Below are positions 1-7,975 of a stretch of DNA of 43,631 nt, piece after piece. A model generated the notes under the pieces. The model made no database searches. It was not told the origin of the DNA and worked only from the letters and a program-made list of their open reading frames with translations. Position numbers and translations under genes: made by a program. Every line of letters begins with the position of its first letter. Position 1 is the first letter of the stretch. Origin of the DNA: an uncultured Eubacteriales bacterium (GTDB lineage Bacteria; Bacillota; Clostridia; Lachnospirales; Lachnospiraceae); contig CASGAH010000004.1 of NCBI GenBank assembly GCA_949299375.1, positions 7,622-51,252 of the forward strand. The letters are read 5' to 3'.

Positions 1-237
1 CAGCCCACCCGTGGCCTGGATGTGGGAGCCATTGAGTATGTTCACCAGTACATTGTGGGACAGCGAAACAAGGGGAAAGCGGTTCTGCTCGTCTCGTTTG
101 AGCTGGATGAGATCATGAGTCTTTCTGACCGCATTGATGTCATTTACGACGGGAAGATCGTCGGTTCGATGGCGGGAAAAGATGCGGATGAAAATACACT
201 TGGATTAATGATGGCAGGAGGTGCCGACCATGAATAA
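1..237 (+). CDS. ABC transporter ATP-binding protein, C-terminal fragment (nucleoside/simple-sugar type)
   Basis: The gene is cut by the window edge; only the last 78 codons are present. The reading frame is open from base 1 and begins QPTRGLDVGA, the region just after the Walker B motif of the second ATPase domain in RbsA/NupO-type double-domain ATPases. It continues with a switch-region-like stretch (LLVSFELDEI) and SLSDRIDVIYDGKIVG, the usual C-terminal end. Its stop codon overlaps the start of the next permease by 8 bases, so it heads or lies within an importer operon. From the two permeases downstream and the facing pyrimidine-nucleoside catabolic operon I infer nucleoside import, comparable to B. 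subtilis NupO. The substrate is not shown by the sequence. Confidence 0.88.
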   Translation, partial: QPTRGLDVGAIEYVHQYIVGQRNKGKAVLLVSFELDEIMSLSDRIDVIYDGKIVGSMAGKDADENTLGLMMAGGADHE

Positions 238-1288
238 GATAAACAAATTTTTGCAAAGCCGGGCGTTCTTGACTTTGATTGCGATACTGGCCGGCTTCAT
301 CGTTGGGGTGATCTTTTTGCTGCTTGTTGGAATCAGCCCGGTGACGGCGTATGCGAAATTGTTTGACAGCGTTTTCAGCAGACCGAAAAATCTCGCGTAC
401 TGTGTTGTCTACGCAACGCCGCTCATTTTCACGGGACTTTCCGTTGCATTTTCATTCCGGACGGGTGTTTTTAACATCGGCGCGGAAGGTCAGTTTGTCG
501 TGGGCGCGCTGGCGGCCTGCTCGGTTGGAATTCTTGTCGATGTGCCGGCGATCATTCACATTCCGCTCTGTTTTCTGGCGGCTGCGGCTGCGGGCGCGCT
601 GTGGGGCGTGATTGTCGGATTCCTGAAAGTCAAATGGGGAATCAACGAAGTTCTCTCAATGATTATGTTCAACTGGATTGCTTTTTACCTGTCAAATTTC
701 TGTGTCGATGAAATCGAAGCCATCCACACAGATGGAACGGCAGACGCGACGAAAAATGTACTGGATTCCGCAAGAATTCTTCTTCCGGAATCGATCCGGT
801 CTTTTCTGGCGCCAACGTCCAATTATGGAATATTCCTTGCCATCGCCGCAGTGATCATTGTCTACATCATCATCGAAAAAACGACGCTCGGATATCAGCT
901 GAAAGCGGTGGGATTTAACAAGAGCGCGGCAGAGTACGGAGGCATCCACGTAAACAAAGCCATTCTGACGGCCATCGGCATTTCCGGTCTTCTGTCTGGA
1001 ATCGGGGGCGCGGTTCATGTTCTGGGAATGGGACAGCGAATCAGCGTCTTTGCGGCACAGGAAGGGTTTGGCTTTGAGGGGATCAGCGTTGCCCTGATCG
1101 GGGCCTCAAGTCCGGTTGGAGTGCTGTTTAGCGGTCTGTTTTATGGAGCCATGAAATACGGCGGTTCCAGACTGAACCTGATCCAGGCGCCGTCCGAGAT
1201 TGTAAATATTATTATGGGAACCATTGTATTTTTCATTGCGATTTCTCATGTATTTCAAATTGTAATCCGAAGAAGGGGAGGGAAATGA
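230..1288 (+). CDS. ABC transporter permease, nucleoside type (NupP-like)
   Basis: A 352-residue polytopic membrane protein of the BPD_transp_2 permease family that serves BmpA-type nucleoside importers. Hydrophobic segments begin near residue 15 and recur throughout. The conserved stretch FNIGAEGQF lies near residues 80-90, and a glycine-rich GISGLLSGIGGAVH segment follows later. I chose the ATG at 230 over the upstream GTG at 221 because AGGAGG (215-220) sits 9 bases ahead of it. It overlaps the ATPase gene by 8 bases and ends one base before the next permease start, so the three are translationally coupled. Family assignment is firm; nucleoside specificity is inferred from context. Confidence 0.9.
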   Translation: MNKINKFLQSRAFLTLIAILAGFIVGVIFLLLVGISPVTAYAKLFDSVFSRPKNLAYCVVYATPLIFTGLSVAFSFRTGVFNIGAEGQFVVGALAACSVGILVDVPAIIHIPLCFLAAAAAGALWGVIVGFLKVKWGINEVLSMIMFNWIAFYLSNFCVDEIEAIHTDGTADATKNVLDSARILLPESIRSFLAPTSNYGIFLAIAAVIIVYIIIEKTTLGYQLKAVGFNKSAAEYGGIHVNKAILTAIGISGLLSGIGGAVHVLGMGQRISVFAAQEGFGFEGISVALIGASSPVGVLFSGLFYGAMKYGGSRLNLIQAPSEIVNIIMGTIVFFIAISHVFQIVIRRRGGK

Positions 1289-1289
1289 G

Positions 1290-2225
1290 ATGATTGATAG
1301 TTTGGGAATTATTATTTATGCGATACTGGTTTATACCCCGCCTCTTCTTTTTGCCGCGCTGGGGTCTTGTTTTTCGGAGAACAGCGGCGTGATAAACATT
1401 GGAATTGAAGGGATGATGACCATCGGCGCGTTCACCGGTGCTGCCGTTGCATATTATACCCACAATCCGTGGTTTGCCTTTCTGTGTGCCGGTCTGGCAG
1501 GCGCCGCGTTTGGCGCGCTCCATGCGATGGCCACAGTTTCCTTTGGCGCAGACCAGACCATTTCCGGCACAGCCATCAACTTCCTGGCGCCCGGGGTGGC
1601 CGTTCTTCTGGCAAAAGCGCTGTTTAATTCTTCGGATACGCCGGCTTTGGACACAACGGACAAGATGCCGATCTTATTTAACGATCTGTTTCAGGGCGGT
1701 TCAACCTGGGGGAATTTCCTGAAAAACATTTTCTGCAATTACTCCTCCACGTATCTCGTTTTCGTGTCGGTTTTTGTCGTATGGTTTGTCTTTTATAAGA
1801 CACGCTTCGGGATGCGGCTGAGAGCCGTGGGAGAACATCCAAGAGCCTGTGACACACTTGGAATCAATGTATATGCCATGCGGTATGCGGCGGTCATTAT
1901 CTCAGGCTTTCTGTCAGGGCTTGGAGGCGCCTGCGTGACAATGGCCATTGCCAATCAGTTCCGTCCGATCTCTGTTGTGGGACAGGGATTCATCGCCATC
2001 GCTGCCGTTATTTTTGGAAAATTCCGTCCTCAGGGAGCGATGTGGGCGTGTCTTCTGTTCGGAATGTGTACCGGCTTAAAAGTTGTTCTTGGATCGAACA
2101 ATGTCATCTCGCCGCAGCTGATTTCCATGATTCCGTATGTTGTAACCGTTATCGTGCTGATTTTGTTTGTCGGAAAATCAAGAGTTCCATCCGCAAATGG
2201 AAAGCCTTATCAGAAGACAAAATAA
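1290..2225 (+). CDS. ABC transporter permease, nucleoside type (NupQ-like)
   Basis: A 311-residue second permease of the same importer, expected to form a heterodimeric membrane channel with its upstream neighbour. It carries the motif NIGIEGMM near residue 35, parallel to NIGAEGQF in the partner, and GFLSGLGGACV later on. The length and hydrophobic pattern match NupQ-type permeases. GGGGAGGG immediately upstream (1275-1282) gives the ribosome binding site. It is the last gene of the operon; a long palindrome follows at 2239-2283. No solute-binding protein gene is seen here; it may lie upstream of the window. Confidence 0.9.
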   Translation: MIDSLGIIIYAILVYTPPLLFAALGSCFSENSGVINIGIEGMMTIGAFTGAAVAYYTHNPWFAFLCAGLAGAAFGALHAMATVSFGADQTISGTAINFLAPGVAVLLAKALFNSSDTPALDTTDKMPILFNDLFQGGSTWGNFLKNIFCNYSSTYLVFVSVFVVWFVFYKTRFGMRLRAVGEHPRACDTLGINVYAMRYAAVIISGFLSGLGGACVTMAIANQFRPISVVGQGFIAIAAVIFGKFRPQGAMWACLLFGMCTGLKVVLGSNNVISPQLISMIPYVVTVIVLILFVGKSRVPSANGKPYQKTK

Positions 2226-2238
2226 AAAAAGAGCTGCT

Positions 2239-2283
2239 GTGAATCGGCTAGGGGAAGACTTCGTCTTTCCCTGGCCGATTCAC
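2239..2283. terminator. Palindrome between convergent operons, probable bidirectional terminator
   Basis: GTGAATCGGC (2239-2248) pairs with GCCGATTCAC (2274-2283), and GGGGAAGAC with GTCTTTCCC inside it, giving a nearly continuous stem with a very short loop. It lies between the last permease (+) and cdd (-). There is no T-run directly after it on the plus strand; on the minus strand an A-rich block at 2221-2230 gives Ts a few bases beyond the stem. Confidence 0.6.
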
Positions 2284-2316
2284 CTGTCAAGTGCCTTTAT
2301 CCGATTGATGCGCAGC

Positions 2317-2748
2317 TCACGGCAAAAGCGGATGGGAGGGACTCACATCATCGGGTCCGAACCCAAGGGGGAGGAGCTGGCGGAGTGTGTAAATATGGTA
2401 GTGTGTCTCATCGGAAGCCAAAATGATCTGGAAGGAGTCGGGATCGGTAAATTCCATCATGACTTGTCTGCACACACCGCAGGGGGGACACTGTCTGGTC
2501 GGCATCCCCTTTGGACCTCCGACAATGGCGATTGCGCAGAAATCGGTTACGCCATCGCTGACCGCTTTGAAAAAGGCGGTGCGCTCTGCACAGCTGGTTG
2601 GCGTGTAGGCCGCATTCTCAATGTTGCATCCGGTATAAACCACTCCATTTGCGGCCAGAAGAGCCGCGCCAACCTGAAAATGGGAATAGGGGGTGTAGGC
2701 ATTGCAGCGGGCTTTTAACGCTTGCTGAATCAATGCAGAAATATCCAT
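2317..2748 (-). CDS. cdd: Cytidine deaminase
   Basis: A 143-residue zinc enzyme of the small tetrameric cytidine deaminase type, converting cytidine and deoxycytidine to the uridine forms in the cytosol. The catalytic motif is TSCAERTA, with the general acid/base Glu after the first zinc Cys, followed by PPCGVCRQ with the other two zinc cysteines. The start at 2748 is preceded by AAGGAGG (complement of 2757-2763) 8 bases away; a longer frame to 2796 runs into the upstream gene and lacks such a site. It is the third gene of the pdp-deoC-cdd operon, 25 bases after deoC, and supplies uridine-type nucleosides to the phosphorylase. Confidence 0.95.
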   Translation of the reverse strand: MDISALIQQALKARCNAYTPYSHFQVGAALLAANGVVYTGCNIENAAYTPTSCAERTAFFKAVSDGVTDFCAIAIVGGPKGMPTRQCPPCGVCRQVMMEFTDPDSFQIILASDETHYHIYTLRQLLPLGFGPDDVSPSHPLLP

Positions 2749-2773
2749 ATCACGTGCCTCCTTTCTGGATGGG

Positions 2774-3427
2774 TCAGCCGTTCCAATCCCGGACAAGCTG
2801 AATACAAGAGCTGCTTCCGATGCGGCTGCATCCTGCGTTTAGAAAGGCTCCCAGATCTTTGAGACTTTTTACGCCGCCTGCAGCTTTGATTTTGACATTG
2901 GGCCCGATCTCTTCCCGGAAGAGAACAACGTCTTCCATCGTTGCCCCGTTTGTGCCAAAACCGGTGGATGTTTTGATATAATCCGCGCCGCCTTCGGTCA
3001 CACATTTGCACAGTGCGATTTTCTCATCGCGTGTCAAATAGCAGGTTTCAACAATTACTTTCAAAATATGATCTCCCGCGGCCTCCTTTAGGGCGCGGAT
3101 TTCTTCTGTAATACGGTCGTAGAGATGGTTTTTGGCATCAGCAATGTTGATGACCATGTCAATCTCGTCGGCGCCGTCTGCCAGCGCCTGCTTTGTCTCA
3201 ACGACTTTTGCCGCGGTGACGCTGTATCCGAGCGGAAAACCGACAACCGTGCAGATTGTGAGATCCGGGTACGCCTCGCGGACGCGGCGGATGTAGGAGG
3301 GAGGGATGCAGACAGAGGCGGTCTGATATTCCAGCGCTTCTTTGCAGAGCTTGTCGATGTCCTCCCAGGAGGCAAATGCCTTGAGCTGTGTGTGATCGAC
3401 CGAATGGAGCATTTCAAAGGGTGTCAT
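2774..3427 (-). CDS. deoC: Deoxyribose-phosphate aldolase
   Basis: A 217-residue class I aldolase that splits 2-deoxyribose 5-phosphate into acetaldehyde and glyceraldehyde 3-phosphate. The Schiff-base lysine is in DYIKTSTGFG, the second active-site lysine in KIKAAGGVKS, and the catalytic Asp in DEIDMVIN. The chosen ATG at 3427 overlaps the pdp stop codon in an ATGA arrangement. A TTG at 3433 gives a slightly longer frame but would sit directly on the purine-rich site, so it is less likely. Middle gene of the operon; it consumes the deoxyribose phosphate made after nucleoside phosphorolysis, once a phosphopentomutase (not in this window) has moved the phosphate. Confidence 0.95.
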   Translation of the reverse strand: MTPFEMLHSVDHTQLKAFASWEDIDKLCKEALEYQTASVCIPPSYIRRVREAYPDLTICTVVGFPLGYSVTAAKVVETKQALADGADEIDMVINIADAKNHLYDRITEEIRALKEAAGDHILKVIVETCYLTRDEKIALCKCVTEGGADYIKTSTGFGTNGATMEDVVLFREEIGPNVKIKAAGGVKSLKDLGAFLNAGCSRIGSSSCIQLVRDWNG

Positions 3428-4746
3428 AAACAATCCTCACTTTCGTCAGATATTTGTGCCAAAACGAGCGGCTTTTGCAGGGGGGCAGAAGCACCGAATG
3501 TCAGTGCCTGCAGAAATCGATCCCGGGCGGGTTTCAGTGTTTCTTCCCGGGACGTATGAAGGACGGCGATGACGTCCCCCCTGTGAACAAAATCCCCGGT
3601 TTTTTTCTTCAAAAAGATGCCTGCGGAGTAATCCAGACGGCTTTCCTTTGTCTCCCGCCCCGCTCCGAGAAGAGAGGAGGCGACGCCGCATCCCTGGGTG
3701 TCCATCTCTGTGAGATATCCGTCCGTCGGAGCGCAGACCGGTGTCTGATATGCCGAAGGGTGAAATGTGTCCAGATCGTCCAAAACGGAGACGTCACCGC
3801 CCTGGGCGGCAACCATGTTTTGGAAGGAAGAAAAAGCGCTCCCGTCCGACAAAACCTGTTCGGCCATCCTGCGGCAGTCATCCATGGATCCCTTTTCGGA
3901 AAGATACAAAAGATACGATGCCAAAAGGATGCAGATGCCGCGCAGATCGCGCGGGCCGTGTCCCTGCAAAACCGAGATGGCTTCCTTTACTTCCAGCGCA
4001 TTTCCGATGCAATTGCCGAGGGGAACGTCCATATTTGTGACAAGTGCAATCGTCTTGCGGCCGGAGTGTCTTCCAATTGCAACCATCGTCCTGGCAAGAG
4101 CAACGGCATCCGGGAGTGTCTTCATAAAAGCGCCGTTTCCCGTCTTTACGTCCAGCAAAATACGGTCGCTGCCGGAAGCAAGCTTTTTGCTCATGATCGA
4201 GGATGCAATCAGAGGGATGCTGTTGATGGTTCCCGTCACATCCCGCAGCGCGTAAAGCTTTTTGTCGGCGGGGGCGATGCTGCCGGATTGTCCGATGATG
4301 GCGGCGCCGTTTTCATTGACGATCCGGAAAAACTGTTCCCGCGTCATGGATGTCTGAAAACCCGGGATGGATTCCAATTTATCGATTGTCCCGCCGGTAT
4401 GTCCAAGCCCGCGCCCCGACATCTTGGCGATCTTCCCGCCGGCGGCGGCAACCATCGGTGCGATAATCAGTGTTGTCTTGTCACCGACGCCTCCGGTAGA
4501 ATGTTTGTCCACTTTGATTCCCTGGATGGGGGACAGGTCGACTTGATCTCCGGACTGCGCCATCGCCTGCGTCAGCGCCGCAGTCTCGGATGCAAGCATT
4601 CCTTGAAAAAAAATGGCCATGAGCATGGCGGACATCTGGTAATCGGGAATCGCTCCCGATACGTAGCGGCGGATGATAAAGTTAATTTCTTCCGGGGTGA
4701 GAACACCGCCGTCGCGTTTCTTTTCGATGAGATCGAGCATACGCAT
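3424..4746 (-). CDS. pdp: Pyrimidine-nucleoside phosphorylase
   Basis: A 440-residue enzyme of the thymidine/pyrimidine nucleoside phosphorylase family, cleaving (deoxy)uridine and thymidine with phosphate to a base and a pentose 1-phosphate. It shows the family signature GRGLGHTGGTIDKLESIPG and the phosphate-binding region KHSTGGVGDKTT, followed by LDVKTGNGAFM. Length is normal for Firmicutes Pdp. The start at 4746 has AAGGAGG 7 bases upstream; a longer frame to 4791 has no such site. It is the first gene of the operon, overlaps deoC by 4 bases and is transcribed from the 4.8 kb region. It could be labelled deoA, but low-GC Gram-positives generally carry the broader Pdp form. Confidence 0.93.
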   Translation of the reverse strand: MRMLDLIEKKRDGGVLTPEEINFIIRRYVSGAIPDYQMSAMLMAIFFQGMLASETAALTQAMAQSGDQVDLSPIQGIKVDKHSTGGVGDKTTLIIAPMVAAAGGKIAKMSGRGLGHTGGTIDKLESIPGFQTSMTREQFFRIVNENGAAIIGQSGSIAPADKKLYALRDVTGTINSIPLIASSIMSKKLASGSDRILLDVKTGNGAFMKTLPDAVALARTMVAIGRHSGRKTIALVTNMDVPLGNCIGNALEVKEAISVLQGHGPRDLRGICILLASYLLYLSEKGSMDDCRRMAEQVLSDGSAFSSFQNMVAAQGGDVSVLDDLDTFHPSAYQTPVCAPTDGYLTEMDTQGCGVASSLLGAGRETKESRLDYSAGIFLKKKTGDFVHRGDVIAVLHTSREETLKPARDRFLQALTFGASAPLQKPLVLAQISDESEDCL

Positions 4747-4852
4747 AATAATACCTCCTTTCTCTGTCTGTTTCGCAGTATCTTCTACCAATCAGTATAT
4801 CACTTTTTTTGTCTTTTTTCCACTGGTTTGCAAAATTTTCAGAAAAAAAGCG

Positions 4853-4881
4853 TTGTCGGAAGCCCAAAGAAATGATACACT
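4853..4881 (+). promoter_or_regulatory. Sigma-A-type promoter of the PrcB-like lipoprotein gene
   Basis: TTGTCG at 4853-4858, a 17-base spacer, and TACACT at 4876-4881, about 40 bases ahead of the start at 4921. Confidence 0.6.
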
Positions 4882-4920
4882 AGAAGTGCAAAATAGAAAG
4901 ATAGAATGGAGGCGTGTCAA

Positions 4921-5619
4921 ATGAAATGGAAAACGATCCTTCGGGCAGGATGGATTGCATTGTTCTTTGTGATGTGCTGCGGATGTGGTTCCGGAAGAGA
5001 AAAGCCTTCCTTCTCGGCGGGCGGCGAATCCACCGGTGCGCAGAGCGTTTCGACGGAGGAGAGCGAAAGCCAGCCAGAACAATCCGAAGCGACAGAACAA
5101 TCCGGAGAGGAAACGTTTGCGGAATTTCCTCTTGAGACACAATCACTCCCGGATTCAGAGCAGGACAGTCTGGCCTTTTCGGCGTTGTATTGTCCGACTA
5201 ACGAAACCGGATCCGGAGCCTGCGAATACCCTTCGGTCATCGTCATTTCATCGGAGGAAGCGTGGAGAGAATACTACGAGCAGAATCAGAGCCGGTACCA
5301 GTTTGGACGTTCCATCGGGGACAGTCCATCGTTTGAGGAACTTGTGCAGAGTGAGCAGTATTCGGAAGAATTTTTCAAAGACAACAATCTCGTTCTTGTT
5401 GTCGCGCAGGCATCGAGCGGCTCTGCCCGCTATGAAGTGACCGGAATCTCAGAGAACGGAGAAATCCACATTGCGGTTCATATGCCGTCAATCGGAACAG
5501 CAGATATGGCACAGTGGCACATCGTCATTGAAGTGAGCAAAGACGGGCCGCAGCAGTATACGACAAACCTGTTGTCCAATGAGACGGATCAGCAGAGCCG
5601 TCGAAAGCGCACGACATAA
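4921..5619 (+). CDS. Putative lipoprotein with PrcB-like C-terminal domain
   Basis: A 232-residue exported protein. The N-terminus is a basic MKWK followed by a hydrophobic stretch ending in MCCGCGSG (residues 18-25), which reads as a lipoprotein signal with the modified Cys among residues 19-22. A Ser/Glu/Gln-rich linker runs to about residue 80. The rest is soluble; its NNLVLVVAQASSGSARYEV and WHIVIEVSK segments resemble the PrcB C-terminal domain family, a match made from memory of the pattern and therefore tentative. The start at 4921 follows GGAGG (4908-4912) at 8 bases. It stands alone with its own promoter, divergent from pdp. Function is unknown. Confidence 0.75.
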   Translation: MKWKTILRAGWIALFFVMCCGCGSGREKPSFSAGGESTGAQSVSTEESESQPEQSEATEQSGEETFAEFPLETQSLPDSEQDSLAFSALYCPTNETGSGACEYPSVIVISSEEAWREYYEQNQSRYQFGRSIGDSPSFEELVQSEQYSEEFFKDNNLVLVVAQASSGSARYEVTGISENGEIHIAVHMPSIGTADMAQWHIVIEVSKDGPQQYTTNLLSNETDQQSRRKRTT

Positions 5620-5677
5620 ATTGCTTTCTGCTGCTGTCCGGCGAATGTCTCTCTGTCTTTGCGGGGCAGACAAGAAT

Positions 5678-5714
5678 CCCCATCCACTCCAGGGATGGGA
5701 AGGAATGGATGGGG
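5678..5714. terminator. Hairpin between convergent genes, possible terminator
   Basis: CCCCATCCA (5678-5686) pairs with TGGATGGGG (5706-5714). It sits between the lipoprotein gene (+) and the glycosyltransferase gene (-). No T-run follows on either strand, so the terminator reading rests on position. Confidence 0.4.
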
Positions 5715-5729
5715 GCGTGCGCCAGCCAC

Positions 5730-6683
5730 TTAGCGAACGAGGTCAGCGGACGCCTTATTCGTCTCTCCGATGATGTAGTGCGGCCGTTTCTTTACCTCCA
5801 GGTAAGTCTTGGCAATGTATTGTCCCATAATGCCCATGCAAAACAGCTGAATGCCTCCGATGAGGGTGATGATGCAGACGAGAGAAGGCCATCCGGCGAC
5901 AGGATCTCCAAACAGCAGTTTTCGGACGACAATGACAAGAATCATAAGGAAAGAGAGGATCGTAAAAAAAAGTCCCATTCCCGAAGTGATCGAAAGGGGA
6001 ACCTGAGAAAAATTCACAATCCCGTCAATGGAATATTGAAACAGTTTCCAGAAACTCCACTTGGTCTCCCCGGCAGCTCTCGCGACATTCTCATAGGGAA
6101 GCCAGCATGTCCGGAATCCAACCCAGCCGAAAATACCTTTGGAGAAGCGGTTGGACTCTCCCATCGCGACGATGGCATCGCACATCGGACGCTTCATGAG
6201 CCGGAAATCTCTCGCCCCGTCTACAATATCGGCATCCGAGATGCGGTTGATCAGGCGATAAAACATTCGGGCAAAAAAAGAGCGGATGGGCGGCTCTCCG
6301 ATTCGGGAAACTCTGCGGGTGGCGACACTGTCGTACTCGCCGCAGTGCAGAATGTCCAGCATCTTCGGGAGAAGAGAAGGGGGATCCTGCAGATCGGCGT
6401 CCATCACGGCGACGTAATCTCCCGAGGCATTGCAGAAACCGGCGTACATGGCGGCTTCCTTTCCAAAGTTTCGCGAAAACGACAGATAGAGGACGCGGGG
6501 ATCGCGGTCGGCAAACGTGCGAAGAAGCGCAAGCGTGTTGTCTTTGGAACCGTCATCGACAAACAAGAACTCAAAGGAGACGTCCCGCATGGAATCGGCG
6601 ACCCGACAGATCTCCGAATAAAACAGCGGGAGTGCATTCTCCTCATTGTAACAGGGAATAATAATAGAAATCTGCTCTGGCAT
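5730..6683 (-). CDS. Glycosyltransferase family 2, polyprenyl-phosphate type (GtrB/DPM1-like)
   Basis: A 317-residue protein. The first ~220 residues are a GT-A fold: an ISIIIPCYNEEN start, FLFVDDGSKDNT, and VMDADLQDPP with the metal-binding Asp residues. Two hydrophobic helices follow near residues 230-255 and 265-290, then a short basic tail. This is the layout of enzymes that load a sugar onto undecaprenyl phosphate at the inner membrane face (GtrB, YfdH, ArnC relatives). It lies 51 bases after the exonuclease gene and is probably cotranscribed. No flippase (GtrA) or acceptor-modifying gene lies beside it, so donor and acceptor cannot be named. Confidence 0.9.
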   Translation of the reverse strand: MPEQISIIIPCYNEENALPLFYSEICRVADSMRDVSFEFLFVDDGSKDNTLALLRTFADRDPRVLYLSFSRNFGKEAAMYAGFCNASGDYVAVMDADLQDPPSLLPKMLDILHCGEYDSVATRRVSRIGEPPIRSFFARMFYRLINRISDADIVDGARDFRLMKRPMCDAIVAMGESNRFSKGIFGWVGFRTCWLPYENVARAAGETKWSFWKLFQYSIDGIVNFSQVPLSITSGMGLFFTILSFLMILVIVVRKLLFGDPVAGWPSLVCIITLIGGIQLFCMGIMGQYIAKTYLEVKKRPHYIIGETNKASADLVR

Positions 6684-6734
6684 GAAACAGTCCTTTCTGA
6701 GTGATTTGGGACAGCGGGAGAAACTGCGTTGAAA

Positions 6735-7400
6735 TCAGGATGTGAAATGAAACTTTGTCATCAGATCTCCCATGCTGTAGGTCATCGGTCCGGAGGGACG
6801 AATCATCTCAATGATCGGGCGCATCGTGCGCTCAAACTCCTCCTCATTTTTGGAGAGGGCGAAAATGATGGATGTGTTGCGCGCATCCCAGAGGGCGTCG
6901 TGCATCGTTCCCTCAAACTTCTTGCTGATGGAGCCGACTGCGACTTCCAGGGATATGCGGTGCTCCAGCCCGAGAATGTCGCAAAACTGCCGCTGAAAAT
7001 CAACCCAATTCTTGGTCAGAACAGAGAATTGCTCTGAATCGATCTGTTTGAGCGCCATTTCGCGCTGGATTTGGCGCAGATCGGTGTCGCTCCATGCATA
7101 GATGCAGAACGAGTCGTCGCCGCTTTTGGATATGCACCAGTCGCGGAACTGTTCCATTGCGCCGAGAAAAAGCGGCGCATCTTTTACTTTCTCATTGGTC
7201 ACTCCGGTGAGATCTTCGTATTTTTTAGAGATCTCGTTGTACTCTGGCTTGACGTATTGACAAAATTCTGCGATCTCCTTGTAGTCGTCATCCAGCATAA
7301 CTGCGCCGATCTCAATGATCTCATTCCGGCAAATGGATCGGGCTTCCTTGAATTTCGACCGAATCGCATTCATCTCAAAATCTACAAATATATATTTCAT
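6735..7400 (-). CDS. 3'-5' exonuclease of the DEDDh family
   Basis: A 221-residue protein of the RNase T/Pol III epsilon-like superfamily. Exo I is visible as FVDFEMN (Asp7, Glu9), and Exo III as HDALWDARNT with the His and Asp of the DEDDh type. It resembles stand-alone exonucleases such as KapD, which act on RNA or DNA 3' ends; the substrate is not evident. I chose the ATG at 7400, with AAAGGA 7 bases upstream, over a TTG two codons earlier. On the minus strand a TATGAT box (complement of 7481-7486) is a possible -10 element, but I see no good -35. First gene of a two-gene unit with the glycosyltransferase. Confidence 0.88.
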   Translation of the reverse strand: MKYIFVDFEMNAIRSKFKEARSICRNEIIEIGAVMLDDDYKEIAEFCQYVKPEYNEISKKYEDLTGVTNEKVKDAPLFLGAMEQFRDWCISKSGDDSFCIYAWSDTDLRQIQREMALKQIDSEQFSVLTKNWVDFQRQFCDILGLEHRISLEVAVGSISKKFEGTMHDALWDARNTSIIFALSKNEEEFERTMRPIIEMIRPSGPMTYSMGDLMTKFHFTS

Positions 7401-7544
7401 AATCAAATCCTTTCATCTCAATGGTACGGCACCTGTTCCCATTCGGAGGGTGGAGGAATCGTTTGGTCTCAGATAGTGGTATCATAGCACATTTTTCGGT
7501 GTTTGCATATCTTTTTTTTGTTGAAAATGTCCTTCGAAAACCTC

Positions 7545-7573
7545 TTGACAAAAAAATTAAAATCCCTTATAAT
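7545..7573 (+). promoter_or_regulatory. Consensus promoter of the tyrS-xpt operon
   Basis: TTGACA at 7545-7550, a 17-base spacer, and TATAAT at 7568-7573: perfect consensus in both boxes. It directly precedes the T-box leader. Confidence 0.9.
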
Positions 7574-7579
7574 GACAGA

Positions 7580-7928
7580 AATTTCATACATCTTTGATTC
7601 TGATGAAAAAGGCAATGACAAGAAAAAGTAGGAATGAGCGGAAGCTACAGAAAGCAGCCGGTGGATGAGAGGCGCAGGGGAAACTGATTCTGAATACATC
7701 TTTGAGCTTCGCACCGAATGGAGGAGAGACTCTCTTAGTAGGCTGCGACGGACAGTCCGGGCATCCGTTAACATGCCAGGGTATCGCGTCTCTTTGTGAA
7801 AAATCAGCAGGAGATTCCGTACCCGCAGAGGCAGGCAGCGTGAGCTGTCTGTAAAAGAAAGGTGGTATCACGAGATCAATCCCTCGTCCTTTCCAGTTTA
7901 CCCTGGAAAAGACGAGGGATTTTAATTT
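7580..7928 (+). promoter_or_regulatory. T-box riboswitch, tyrosine specific
   Basis: A ~350-base leader between promoter and tyrS with the T-box parts in order: a Stem I region with an AAAGTAGGAATGA element, a specifier region with GAATACAT in which TAC (7695-7697) is a tyrosine codon, the T-box sequence AAAGGTGGTATCACG (7858-7872), and a terminator. The T-box segment can pair with uncharged tRNA-Tyr and form the antiterminator. High charged tRNA-Tyr would end transcription in the leader. Since xpt follows tyrS directly, both should respond. Confidence 0.93.
7880..7928 (+). terminator. Conditional terminator of the T-box leader
   Basis: TCCCTCGTCCTTTCCAG (7880-7896) pairs with CTGGAAAAGACGAGGGA (7903-7919) around a 6-base loop, followed by TTTTAATTT. 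The 5' arm overlaps the region needed for the antiterminator. Confidence 0.9.
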
Positions 7929-7975
7929 ATAGATGGATTGGCTGCCTGACGGCGATCCAAAAGAAAGGAGAAAAT

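Noticed and set aside
3454-4875. A long plus-strand open frame of 473 codons opposite pdp
   Set aside because: It is antisense to a gene with clear motifs, has no ribosome binding site and its translation shows no domain. It reflects the codon bias of pdp.
5709-6704. A 331-codon plus-strand open frame opposite the glycosyltransferase
   Set aside because: The minus-strand product has all GT2 motifs; the plus-strand translation is rich in Arg, Asp and His without a domain.
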